Shown one piece after another: positions 21,001-29,800 of a stretch of 64,000 bases of DNA. Made by a program: the position numbers and the translations under genes. Position 1 is the stretch's first letter, and every line of letters begins with the position of its first letter. The notes under the pieces are model-generated. The model had not been told where the DNA came from, searched no databases, and worked only from the letters and a program-made list of their open reading frames with translations. Source of the DNA: Microgenomates group bacterium (lineage in GTDB: Bacteria; Patescibacteriota; Microgenomatia; UBA1406; GWC2-37-13); assembly GCA_029906985.1 (NCBI GenBank), contig JARYMT010000002.1, positions 207,181 to 271,180 on the forward strand, in the 5' to 3' direction.

Positions 21001-21742
21001 TACTTTTAGTTTTATCAACTGATTGTGCTTTAACTTTGTCGCATAGAATAATCTTGTCTCCTTTTTTCGATTTAAAAGTTTGAACTTTAGGTTTTATTAC
21101 TTTTCCTCCTTTTCCATCATCAACCTTCTCAATTTGAGAATCAAAAGTCTTATCCTCCTCGCCAAAAACTTTTACCTGCTGATCACCGGTTACAATTGTT
21201 GATGCTTGACCATCTTTTCCAATCACCACCGCGGCCAAACTTAATTTCTGTAAATCTTCATCTTTTACTCTGGCTGCTTTTAAAACTTCCAAAACACGAG
21301 TAAAGGCTTGATCTAAAGGCGCTTCTGGATTATCTTTTATAAACTTTAACAATGTCACCATTGCCAAAGCTGAAGTTTCGCCACCTTTTTCTTCACCTAA
21401 AATATTTACTAAAACTCCAGCTATTTTTTTCTCTTGAATTAGTTTTTGAATTGCCTGGGGAAGATTAACAATCTCCTCAGCGGTTATTCCTTTATCACCA
21501 AAAAAACTTTTTCCTGAAGCATCTTTTAATCCGGTTAATTTTTGGGCTAAACTTTCAGCTTTTTGCTTTCTTTCATCTTCGGTTAAGTCTTTTCCATCAT
21601 CTCCTTTTTTTAAAAATCCGACCGCAAGATTTTGGCCATCAAAAACCGCATCTTGCTGTCTTTTTAAACCACAAGCAGTTTCTGCTAATGAGATTGTTTC
21701 TGGTGAAGATGGGATTAATTCAGCCGCTGATTGTCCTGTCAT
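15002..21742 (-). CDS. Giant 2246-residue membrane-associated scaffold-like protein
   Basis: The frame is continuous over 6.7 kb. Residues 1-265 resemble a degenerate PP2C phosphatase: AVFDGQNLAVG, an LSLAAVVIGKDGQAS strand, and GDKIILCDKVKAQ in place of GDxxLLxSDG; metal-binding Asp are mostly missing. Residues about 290-700 are charged and helical, followed by a Pro-rich linker. Hydrophobic stretches lie near 1075 (YIFGGLAGGFRFG), 1336 (MLGMSVVAGLGGKILIG) and 1880 (FSLPSLWFIPV). Between the last two is a beta-rich domain with calcium-loop-like DFNHDGITD (1457), DIDGDGSLN (1490) and DMNSDGMGS (1722). The tail is a long coiled coil. If 1336 and 1880 cross the membrane, the beta domain is outside and both ends are inside. 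No known family covers it. Confidence 0.75.
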   Translation of the reverse strand: MTGQSAAELIPSSPETISLAETACGLKRQQDAVFDGQNLAVGFLKKGDDGKDLTEDERKQKAESLAQKLTGLKDASGKSFFGDKGITAEEIVNLPQAIQKLIQEKKIAGVLVNILGEEKGGETSALAMVTLLKFIKDNPEAPLDQAFTRVLEVLKAARVKDEDLQKLSLAAVVIGKDGQASTIVTGDQQVKVFGEEDKTFDSQIEKVDDGKGGKVIKPKVQTFKSKKGDKIILCDKVKAQSVDKTKSIGEIINSIVSSESDPSAAGGGTSVEEPKKNGSVESLEEVADLEGVIHKPPYYKDTDTGVSIEDFSKKHSLEYEQAEQLVNQAKTKIQRKKDETDFDYQCRVIDEVEKRLRYNGDYLEGNDEIYQLIIQLKPPSQDLVLMGIEALKVNLLREENKRRLASYSLPDFRRAVKTEVSHIGSPAFVEGNYEQIFITTPEGKKEKISVAKKDLYAFTLVADRLLDIKETGEFTYRQQMQMLEKIINDSKSSQKDRDEASRQLVDLRRRFYQTAIEAIRYLDHQGRYQGSEPQVEMIKILRKIRQEQDISSLIEAYQGVMVGLSERHKKEMSRLLSQDPQNLLDYALKGADLMDRRISYAPELLEVPDKIFYKKFVQKTGRDSKKDSEPLSVGKPGGESGEVEEDDLTHPYTPQHEALKRVIRPGGKELDDSGLGELSPAPVRKEGEPTGTEDNPPPAPVPGKRREPSGQPPPPEAEFPATFNFAIVSDEQRVNQEVGALARHYRASDKPALGWKILLHPRAFIRNFWKNTIFSSWFDDQANRFSMGLTEAARRRLGIDSSVPIELSPELMDQALEEAKRLKKQQSLGRKIGFFFRNIGAKVFGISQTSEMVLAREWLETQAPAEIITNITSHGLKDQTDFAQRFALEETAGLKPISEEIGEQRFLLEQSGVDQQVVAGFKGKIKELALAVCQGQMTKEVALKTLNEYFRGQVYDKLSPEVKKALEGIELSSNLLGLVDFLQQKDQSGKAYWQLYQERKGEDPQKTKWDELDFKIYLGKGRYEAARGDIELTGLQRKLIRRMMERNYRKETGFQFSNLPRAVELLKDIGYFGGSYIFGGLAGGFRFGRSFAMRFVGFNPATGTLAMTLAAGLREGPAVARKGRLKGIAGRVWQDFVQVSRESGQGRGSAENAVLRKQFEALLVDQRSATELTKEITDLLAKENLSAEEQQRLLLAIAHAQARMRTTDLSTRRGKRVLGVGDIEVPQNFISYDFDKRNEQLTALRSAILDGAAKLSQANPELLSKLAQAQAVFEAQLRIGSTKEKLVNVLVQQNGLSQDEAQKIVNEFFVDLGITKDKSLEGSARRLAGLTWKRTGQMLGMSVVAGLGGKILIGEASNLIHDIGQAGGILHFGEGIREYLGDWGEVFHGDVPIEVDRGGHFIADLSPLQRGVIQAPYLAHNLGIDRLLHLQFPPAETVNLGGNTQVQMPTGYHFQQADFNHDGITDTVLVNKAVGGEVVFGVSGYHLGAVDIDGDGSLNLVLQDSNGQVLIDASNGRSILEEMLASKGINISLTERVIGSHTISQTETIFTTPSTFHTETIGNLNIQTPDGTHWVDNHNGTYDLVENKTGMTLIDDAQVDHGNLIIDPNTVHSSLHHNINYQGAGEQIVSGDQARADWEKILRPSPERQVWWTNATRGSDYQELRLYNEVYRDANGNLGVHFIGPTGQGSIDGVHFQPVEQVADANGGMQLGIFVKGLGHLRIDMNSDGMGSSHDLWLDTTNNSEVLSNGAPIVMPDGHHLTVAELAKMLINQDKLNDHLQQAGISVGSQPVSLASEYRGWLDVFNIGDNGRTGYFVAGFTSPEGVFNHLATISGTGDLTTIVGEPREAILELTGSITRTVQEVVEDKVKTFVLEAPPTPFSLPSLWFIPVRENIEKSVVKTKPSSSTTSQPTDSRQPSSKPVTALTAEQKQKKQELERTVQQQEQRLAEILGLPDKQKKKQSINEIARQLGRKPKEVEQALEDKEKIKELARDLALRQAAEASLTDEEKNKESEEREKIIRERMEEMRRILETEAEAQEDLSIPTEPEIKADYKKEDYERDKEQVVEFLTGGKLEKINQLLENLGLPKLSENELNELRADKQKLEQKAREIILVNIRRNLEMQIIIKIQEEEVAKLQGDDKETYTEYINVYTRILETQAQIDELSNKINELSDNDPNEKTHLERQRTQSQELQAQLTTFKYLTEEDQKTKALLNKLNQQVEKRFNEEYKQKVEAEMERIRKEIEE

Positions 21743-21848
21743 TTAAAATAAAATAATATAATAATACAATTATTAAGACTTTTTTTAAAAAAATCAATAA
21801 TAATTTTTTCCGCTAAAATCTAACCGATTTTAATCATTTTTAATTTTC

Positions 21849-21868
21849 ATTTTGTCCTCCGATTCAGA
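21849..21868 (-). repeat. 20-bp inverted repeat, left copy
   Basis: The reverse complement is identical to 26416-26435. The two copies bracket the 1450-residue gene at 21982-26334. On the minus strand the element reads TCTGAATCGGAGGACAAAAT. It lies 107 bases upstream of the 2246-residue gene. Each copy also contains a small internal palindrome (CCTC / GAGG). Confidence 0.7.
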
Positions 21869-21981
21869 GGATGAGTTTTAAGTTTTCATTCGAATAATTC
21901 GTATCATTTTCAATTAATCTTAAATAATAACTTAAATTCCTCTTGACTTTTATCATTTTTTTTTATTATTATTAAAAATTA

Positions 21982-24900
21982 ATGGCAGAAACATTACCCC
22001 AACCACCATCATCTGAATCATTACCCGAATCTTTGCAAAAAACAATACAATTAGCTAGAAGAATCGCTCAAACGGATTTAGGTGAAAAAATTCCCGGTTT
22101 AAGAAAATCCGGTGAAATGAGATCACAAGAGGTAAATGATGCTTATGAGGTTTTTGAATTAGGCAAACCACCTCAAAATTTACATTTACTTGATTATCTT
22201 AATGAAAACTTACCCGTTTATTTATCTTCCCTTCCTCAAGATCAACTCAAACCTTTTTTTGATGCTGGTGTTTTAAAACAAGAAGGTGATCAAATTGTTT
22301 TTGGAGATAATATTCCTCCAGATAAAAAGGTTGAACTGATTGCTGCTTTAATTAACCATATATCACAACAAAAAACATTACCTGATACCGGGCCATTAGA
22401 CGCCAATAATTTTTGTACTGGTCTTCAAGCTTTAGCGTTAGAGTGCGCTCAAGAAGCCTATAATCAATACCAGCCACCAACCCAAACCGGGGAAGTAACA
22501 ATTACCGAAAGAAGAATAACCCCTATTGACCGGTTTAAAATTCGAATTTCCTATGAAGGAAGAGATAAAAAAGAAGTGCTTCTTAATGAAGTGCTTCTTA
22601 ATACAGAAAAAGGAATGATTTTTAAACTGAGAAGAGATGTTAAAGCAGTAAATAATGAAGGAAAAGAGGTAGATTTTTATGATTTTATTATTCCTATTCA
22701 GGACCAAATTGACTCTGGCAATCTTGAGGAAGCGATTAAATTAGCTAATCAAACTCGTGATCAATTTACTGAAATTTTAGAAAAAAATCCTCAAGAAAAA
22801 GACCGGATTCTTTTTACTTTAAAAAGATTGATTAATATGCGCCTAACTGACTCCCACATTCCAGCTGACCAAAAAACAGCTTTTCAAGCCCTTCTTTCTG
22901 CCAATTTAGAAGACCCGCAACAATTCCAACAAGCTTTAAATCTTGTTTTTAATTTTGATGAATTACGCCAAGATTCTCAAAGCCCTGATGAAAAGACCAA
23001 AAGACAAGCTGAAGATAGATTAAGGATTAAAACTTTTGAATTAGCCGCTTTGGTTTTTGGCACTGAAGGATTACAAAGAACCGTTGAGGTTGATTTGCGA
23101 ATGGCGGTTGGTTTGGAAGATATTCTCCTTCCTCCAGAAGCCAGACTACAAAGAATAAAACTTCTTGAAAAAACTCGAGAACAAAGGCGACGAATGAATG
23201 AAATAAAAAGATCAACCGAAGAACCACTAGAAAAAAGACAGCTAGAAGCTTTAAATGCCGAATCAAAATGGCAAGAGACTCTTACTCAACTTCGTCAATT
23301 AGAACAGCAACAACGAGAAGCGATTTTATATGCTTTTGGAGTAAAAGATGATGAAGGAAAACCCCTTGTTGATGAATCACAACTAACTGAGGAACAAAAA
23401 CAATTAGCCAAAGAAATAGCACAAAGACGAAGGACTCTTATTGAAAGTGGCCAAGATAGAGTCCTTTCTTTAAATCGAACCATGGTCCAAGAAATGCTTC
23501 GTCTTGAAGGTATTAATTTAACCTCAGAACAAATTAATGCCTTAAATGATCTTGTTTCTGGAAAAAGTCAAAAAACAGTTGAGGAAACTTTAGCTGATTG
23601 GGGAATAAAACCAGAAGATGAAAGATACCAGTTAATAAAAACCATTATTCAAGATGGAAGAAGGGTTAACAGTTCTTTAACCGGATTAGCAAGAAAAGTT
23701 CAGGATGACTTTAGCCGGGTTGAAGATCTTAGTCTGACTGGAAGTGTTGGTGGTAAAAAACCAAAAATTGATGATGTATCGCATAATGTTTTCTTAATGG
23801 GCTTAAAAGGAGTTGAGTATATGTATCGCCATTTTCGATTTAAAAAAGAAGAGCAAACCCAAAAAGTGACCATAAAAGAAGAAAAACCACCACTAGATCT
23901 TCCAGAAACTGTTCCTACTTATCAAATTTTACAAAGTGAGGCGATATCGCCCGCTAAACCAACAGAACAACCCCAACCACCCGCAGCTGAAGAAGAACCA
24001 ACAACAGCACCAGAAGAAGCAGCGCCTACAGAATCACCCCCACCCGCAGAACAACCAGCAGCAGAAGTAGAATCAGCACCACTAACAGCAGAGGAAGAAG
24101 CGGCAGAAACCGAAACTCCAGAACAAAGATTAGAACGACTCACTACCTTTGATCCAAAAGTGGTTGAATCAGATCGAAAAAAAGCTGAAAAACTTCGCCA
24201 GCAAATAGAAAGTGAACCTCAAGAAGAAGAAAAAGGCAGAAGAGTTAGTTTAAAAAAACTTAAGGAACAATTAATGGCTGCAAAACAAGAAAAAAGTGCT
24301 CTTGCTCATTTAGATATTGATGATCTTGCTTATTCTGCCTCTGATGATGAATTAGAAACAATAGCTCAAGAACGAAGAGATTTGGATCAAATAATAGAAG
24401 GACTTGAAAAAGCAATTGAGGCAAAAAAACGACTTGAAGCCGCCAAACGGGCAGAAAAAAATTTAGCTGCTTTAGAGGAAAAAGGTCGATTAAGAGAGTT
24501 GGTTAGCGCTTTAAAGCAAGATGAACAACGACAAACTGCTCAACAGGATTTAGAAACAATCAAGCCTTTAATTGAGGGAAATCCTAAAATTTTAGAAACA
24601 GCTCAAACTTTATTAGCCCAACTTCATCGTCGCGGTATTTTTAGAAGTGACATTGCCCATTTTAATAGATTAGCTGAAGATATAGCCCGACAACTTGAAC
24701 AAACTAGTGGTTGGGATCACCAAGCTCATCAATTAAATATTGAATCTGTAAAAAGAACTCTTTTATATGCAGCTATTACTATGTCAACACAACCACAACC
24801 AACCGCAGAACCAGAACCACCAGAATCAAAACCACCCGCCGCCACAGAAGAACCTCAACCACCCGCACAACCAGAACCAACCGCATCTCAACAATCAGTC

Positions 24901-26334
24901 GAAGAACTAATTAATAAAGGAAAAGAAGAGTTAAAAAAAAGAAAGGAGGAATTAGAAGATATTATTCCTTATCCTTATCAACCAACACCAATCTCTTCTT
25001 CACCTGCAACACCAGCACCAACATCCGTAACAACACCACCTCCAGCATCACCTCAACCAACCGCACAACCCCAACCACCCGCAGCCGCAGAAGCAGAACC
25101 AACCGCAGCTGAAGAAAAACCAACAGAAGAAGAAGAAGAAGAAGAAGCGGAAACACCATTAACTCTTGAGCCTTTAAATTTAGACGATAAAGAACAACAG
25201 CAAGTTCGTCGATTTTATTATCTTAGACAACTGGTTTTATCTTTACCACATACCCAAGAATATACGGCATTAAAATCCGCCTTAACATTAGAATTAACTG
25301 AATTGACAAAACAATCTCCTAAGCTCTTCCAAACTGATGAACAAGAAAGAGTTATTATTAAAGGAAGACCTATTTATGATATTGCCAAACAACAAGTTGA
25401 CCAACAACGAGAAAATATTACTCGAGCTTTTGCTTCAGTTGACATTCAATCATTATCAGATGAAGCATTTCAATCCTGTCTTTCCTCTATTTCTTTTCTT
25501 TTCCCAGAGGCTATATTAAAATTAAGTGATGATATAGAAGAAATGGTTACTACTTTTGTCCAAAGTGATAAATTTAAAGAAAAATTACAAACCGCCTCAG
25601 ATGAAGAAAAGTTCGCTTTTGCCTCTGCTGTTTTAAATTTTGGCGATAAAGAGCAAAAAAGACAAATGATTTTGTTTTTAGCGGAAAAAAAATATAAAGA
25701 CCTTAATCCAATTTTAACCGGTGACAATAAAGATATTGTTGAAGGATTAAAAAAATTAATAAACTCTCTATCTCCACCAACAACTCAATTACCACCTTTT
25801 CTCCAAGAACAACCGTCACCCCTACCCGCAGAAAAACCAACAACAGCAGCAGAAACAGAAGCAGCCGCAGGAACACCCGCCACCACAGAAGAACCAACAA
25901 CAGTAGCAGAAGCAGCTCCCACAGAAGCAGAACAAACCCCAACCCCACAACCAACCGAAGAACCTCAACCAACCGCACCAACTACAGTAGCAACCAAAGA
26001 AATAAACATTCTAGCTCTTATGCGAAGACTAAATGAAGATCCATTACACCGTAAGGAAATTTTTTCAACATTTACCGATGAAGAAAAAACAGCGGTTGCT
26101 CAAGAATTTTTAAATCGAGCCGGTGGTAGCCTATCTCAAGTTCCTGAATGGGCAAAATCATTTTTAACAGTATCTGCACCTATAGATACAGAGACAAAAT
26201 CACCACCACCCGCAAGACAATCAGCACCAGAAAAAGTCAAAGCAATATTAGCTAAACTACAAAGACCGTTTAAAAAAAGACCCAGAAAACCTAACCTTCC
26301 CCCTCCTACGCGGGTTGGTCGTCTTGATGAATAA
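21982..26334 (+). CDS. 1450-residue coiled-coil protein with acidic Pro/Thr/Glu linkers
   Basis: No membrane segment or signal peptide is visible, so it is probably cytoplasmic. Residues 1-640 are mostly helical with a central charged coiled coil (about 390-480). Three long disordered linkers rich in Pro, Thr, Glu and Ala lie at about 653-713, 933-1060 (with a short helical break) and 1266-1336, plus a short basic Pro tail at 1403-1450. The linkers separate helical blocks (713-930, 1065-1260, 1340-1400). The layout is that of a scaffold. A 15-bp exact tandem duplication gives EVLLNEVLLN at 22571-22600. It is divergent from the 2246-residue gene and bracketed by a 20-bp inverted repeat. No family is recognised. 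Confidence 0.72.
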   Translation: MAETLPQPPSSESLPESLQKTIQLARRIAQTDLGEKIPGLRKSGEMRSQEVNDAYEVFELGKPPQNLHLLDYLNENLPVYLSSLPQDQLKPFFDAGVLKQEGDQIVFGDNIPPDKKVELIAALINHISQQKTLPDTGPLDANNFCTGLQALALECAQEAYNQYQPPTQTGEVTITERRITPIDRFKIRISYEGRDKKEVLLNEVLLNTEKGMIFKLRRDVKAVNNEGKEVDFYDFIIPIQDQIDSGNLEEAIKLANQTRDQFTEILEKNPQEKDRILFTLKRLINMRLTDSHIPADQKTAFQALLSANLEDPQQFQQALNLVFNFDELRQDSQSPDEKTKRQAEDRLRIKTFELAALVFGTEGLQRTVEVDLRMAVGLEDILLPPEARLQRIKLLEKTREQRRRMNEIKRSTEEPLEKRQLEALNAESKWQETLTQLRQLEQQQREAILYAFGVKDDEGKPLVDESQLTEEQKQLAKEIAQRRRTLIESGQDRVLSLNRTMVQEMLRLEGINLTSEQINALNDLVSGKSQKTVEETLADWGIKPEDERYQLIKTIIQDGRRVNSSLTGLARKVQDDFSRVEDLSLTGSVGGKKPKIDDVSHNVFLMGLKGVEYMYRHFRFKKEEQTQKVTIKEEKPPLDLPETVPTYQILQSEAISPAKPTEQPQPPAAEEEPTTAPEEAAPTESPPPAEQPAAEVESAPLTAEEEAAETETPEQRLERLTTFDPKVVESDRKKAEKLRQQIESEPQEEEKGRRVSLKKLKEQLMAAKQEKSALAHLDIDDLAYSASDDELETIAQERRDLDQIIEGLEKAIEAKKRLEAAKRAEKNLAALEEKGRLRELVSALKQDEQRQTAQQDLETIKPLIEGNPKILETAQTLLAQLHRRGIFRSDIAHFNRLAEDIARQLEQTSGWDHQAHQLNIESVKRTLLYAAITMSTQPQPTAEPEPPESKPPAATEEPQPPAQPEPTASQQSVEELINKGKEELKKRKEELEDIIPYPYQPTPISSSPATPAPTSVTTPPPASPQPTAQPQPPAAAEAEPTAAEEKPTEEEEEEEAETPLTLEPLNLDDKEQQQVRRFYYLRQLVLSLPHTQEYTALKSALTLELTELTKQSPKLFQTDEQERVIIKGRPIYDIAKQQVDQQRENITRAFASVDIQSLSDEAFQSCLSSISFLFPEAILKLSDDIEEMVTTFVQSDKFKEKLQTASDEEKFAFASAVLNFGDKEQKRQMILFLAEKKYKDLNPILTGDNKDIVEGLKKLINSLSPPTTQLPPFLQEQPSPLPAEKPTTAAETEAAAGTPATTEEPTTVAEAAPTEAEQTPTPQPTEEPQPTAPTTVATKEINILALMRRLNEDPLHRKEIFSTFTDEEKTAVAQEFLNRAGGSLSQVPEWAKSFLTVSAPIDTETKSPPPARQSAPEKVKAILAKLQRPFKKRPRKPNLPPPTRVGRLDE

Positions 26335-26415
26335 TACTTTTAACTTAAAACAAAATTTACCCATTAGATCTAAATCTAAATTTAGATTATTATGTTATGC
26401 TTGATTTACTTACCT

Positions 26416-26435
26416 TCTGAATCGGAGGACAAAAT
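26416..26435 (+). repeat. 20-bp inverted repeat, right copy
   Basis: This is the exact reverse complement of 21849-21868. It lies 404 bases upstream of the PBP gene start and downstream of the 1450-residue gene. It is not followed by a T-run, so it is not a simple terminator. Confidence 0.7.
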
Positions 26436-26826
26436 AACAATGTAAAATGCAAAATGAGAAAAAAGAAAAAAAATTGTCATGCTGAATTTATTTCAGCATC
26501 TCATAAAAAATAATTGAGATCTTGAAACAGTCCTGATATTCATCAGGACAAAGTTTAGGATGACATCAAACACTAATTGTTATAACGAACTTGCTTGTCC
26601 TGCGAATCGTAGGGTTTTAGCATCTCAAAAGAGATCCTGAAATGAATTCAGGATGACAAAAAAATAATTCTCTCAACCTTCACAACACTCTCAACTTTCT
26701 CAACACTCTAAACTTTATTCTAGAGATTCTAAAACAATCCCGACATTCGTCAGGACAAGGTTCGAGATGAAATATAACTGCGTAGGTCCTGTTAAAAAAC
26801 AACTCGCAAAATTCATAAAAAGTTAT

Positions 26827-26832
26827 TAAAAT
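26827..26832 (+). promoter_or_regulatory. -10 box 6 bases before the PBP start codon
   Basis: TAAAAT lies 6 bases before ATG 26839. The sequence AAAATATTTTTATG is identical upstream of the small gene at 36214. The spacing implies a nearly leaderless message. Confidence 0.5.
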
Positions 26833-26838
26833 ATTTTT

Positions 26839-29800
26839 ATGAGTGAACAAGAAGGTGTTTCAGTTATTTCTTTGGAAGGGCCAACCGCTGATCAAACCTC
26901 TCCCTTTCAGCCATTAGCTGATGCAGCTAGAACTCTTGTTAGATTTTCTACTCTTGAACAACAAACCCAAACCGAACAACCAACAAACTTAAGAAAAGGT
27001 CACGAACTAGAAGATCTTTTCAGTATTTTGTTTGGTGTTGACCTTTCGCAAAATCCAGAGTTAAGACGCCAAGTTATGAAAATATTTTCCCATTTAGTCG
27101 CAGAAAAAAGGCCCGATATTCTTCTTTTGGCAGCAGAATCAGAAAAAAAAACCATAAAAAAACCAATAATTAAACCAGAAGGAGATAACTTAACCGATGA
27201 TGAATTAAAAAAACATTTTAAGTCAATTTTCAGCTCTAAACCAATCCAAATAAAACCAAAAATTTGTCCAGATGAATATGCTATTTTCAAAAACACCCCC
27301 ATCTCGGTGGGAATAATTGAAGAAAATGGAAGATTTTTTTGTGATGGTACATCAAGAGTTTTAATTTTGGAAAATAAAGGTGAAATTTATTTGGATGAAC
27401 AATCAATTGCCAATATCCAAATAAATCATTATTTGATTAATGCTGCCAAAAACGTAATTGCTTCTGTATCGGAGAATAATGGAAATATTACTGCCAATCA
27501 ATCAGCTGTAGTTTCCGTTCAAAAAAATAATAATAAGGTCTATTTTAATGAACAATCAACTGGTTATATTAGTGAAAATCAGGGGCAAATAACTCTATTT
27601 GGTAAAGATTCTCTTGTTTTTATTAGCCAATCACCTTCGCGAAAAATCATTCATCGCAATGGGTCTTCACCGTCGCAGATTTTTATGATTGGAGACGTTC
27701 CTGACGATATCACTTTCCACGATGACTATGTGATGAGTATAAAAAAGGTAACCGTGAATTTGCCATTCTACTTGTTACTGATAATTTAGTTGGAGATGGT
27801 AAACAAAATCCTGCGATTGTTGTTTTTGAAAAAACAAAAGACGGCTGGATTATGGTTGACGGAAGAAGACAAGATGAAATCAATCATCATCAGGATGAAA
27901 AAAACCTTATCCAAAGATTAAATCATAAAACCGGTTTGCAATTTACCACCGATGACTTTAAAGAAATCTATAACCTCCCAAAATCAAGGGAAGAAAAAAT
28001 CAAAAAAAAGGCCGAGGAAGAAAAATGGAACCTTTTTTCTTATTATCAAGAAATTATTAATCTTCATTCATTAAAAAGAGCCACTCTTGCTTATCAATTT
28101 CCTGAAATGCTTGAGTGGATTTTTCCTGTTGAGCATCCCAACGAAAATATACCCGAAAAAGAAGCGCTAATCGCTCTTGCTATCCAGGAAAGGTGGAATC
28201 TTGAAAAATATTTTAAGCAATATTGCCAAGCTTTAATAAAAGCTGGAAAAAAACCACCACAATTACCAAATGAAAATGATGTTGATTTGTATAGAAAAAT
28301 TTATAAATCAATGTTATCTAGAAAAGAAAGGCAAAGACTAAAAAAAGCGGGTGGGGTATTTGGGATTTCTGATCTTCCATCACTTGTTTACGAAACTTAT
28401 TCTCAGGTTGTAAACGAACAACAACAATCTCAGCCCACAGTTAATTCACTCATTAACTCCCAAAACCCTTTTGATAGAACTATTCTTCGTCTTGATGATT
28501 ATTCTATAGTTACGTACCTGAATGAATTAAATAAATACTTAGTTGTAATTCAGGAAATTCAAAAAGATCCGTCACATAGCGCCAATATCCCTACCGCAGA
28601 AGCAATTATTAGAGAAAGAATTAATCAAGTAGCTCACCAGTCGATATCTTTAATTCTTGCTCTAGATAAATTTGGGGCTTATAGACTATCAAAAAAGCAA
28701 AGAGAAATTTTAACAAGTGTTCCCGATAACGCTGATCTTTCGCTTATCTTTGGTTATGACCCCCGTTTAGATCCTATCTTATCAAAAGAAGAAAAAGAAA
28801 AAAAACAAAGAATAATTAAAGAAAGAAAAAAATGGTTTGATGTAATCCAGTCAGTGCTTGATGATTTAAAACAAAGCAAAAAAGCTTTACCTTTTGTCAT
28901 TCATTTACCTAATGAAGAGAAAAAAATTGGTGCCGAACTACCGGAATTAAGAAGCTTATGGGAAGAAGCCGCTCGCAAATTTAATAGACGTCAAGCTCTT
29001 ACTCGCCTTCTTGAAATTGCTGCTGGAGCCGTAGCAGCTTATGGAGCTTCAAACTTGCCATTAGTTAAATTTGCCGCCCAAGAATCAAAAATTATCTATC
29101 AAGAATATCGACGGGCAATTAATCAATTATTGTCCGAACCGCCTCCTTCCGGAATACCAGGAAAGATAAGAAGATTAATGGAAATAGCTAAAACCACTAT
29201 TAATGCTCCCTTATCTTTTTGGAAAGAAATCGGTCAGGATGTGGGTATTAATTTTTTAAGCCAATATCGAGAAGAAATAAATAAAACTCATTTTCCTGAT
29301 TTAGCGATCAGTGAAGCTTCAGGAACTCAACTTACTGAACAAGATTTTATTAAACCGATAGACAAACCTCCACAAACTGCTGGCGAATTAACTGCTCTTT
29401 TAGAAACTGAGTTAGGTAAAAGAAAGTTTATTAATGCCTTAGTTTATAACTTCTATAAAATAGGCAGTTTTAGATTTCCAGATGAAGATAGATTTAGTTA
29501 TATTCCTGAAGATGAGCTTAATGAAAAACTAGCTCTACTAATTGACAAAATGCTACCACTTTTAAAAAGAGAAAGCCCTGATAAAAGACTTGACTCCCTT
29601 AATCCCACCTCAAAAAAACAAGGCGCTCTTTTTGACTGGCAAGAATTAGTAATTGAGGTTCTCAAAAACTACTCTCCAAATTTACCCGAAATTAATCTGC
29701 TTGAGCCCTATTTTAATGAACAGGGTTATTATATAGATGCTCCATTAGAATATTGCCGTAAAAGATTAGGATATCGTGGTGTTGAGCAAATAATGATAAA

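Larger units (their letters stand above)
26335..26838. repeat. Gap with several REP-like palindromic repeats
   Basis: The 504-bp gap has no supported gene. It holds three related units built from a stem such as CTGAATTTATTTCAG or TCCTGAAATGAATTCAGGA, with TGTCATGCTGA or GGATGACA edges: about 26475-26570, 26580-26665 and 26715-26785. Related words (GTCCTGA...TCAGGAC) recur in each. The pattern resembles interspersed palindromic repeats found in many bacterial intergenic regions. The 20-bp inverted repeat copy is at 26416-26435. Confidence 0.6.

Noticed and set aside
25703..25981. Minus-strand Leu-rich open frame suggesting a membrane protein
   Set aside because: It is the shadow of the Pro/Thr/Glu linker in the plus-strand 1450-residue gene; the linker codons read backwards as Leu and Val.
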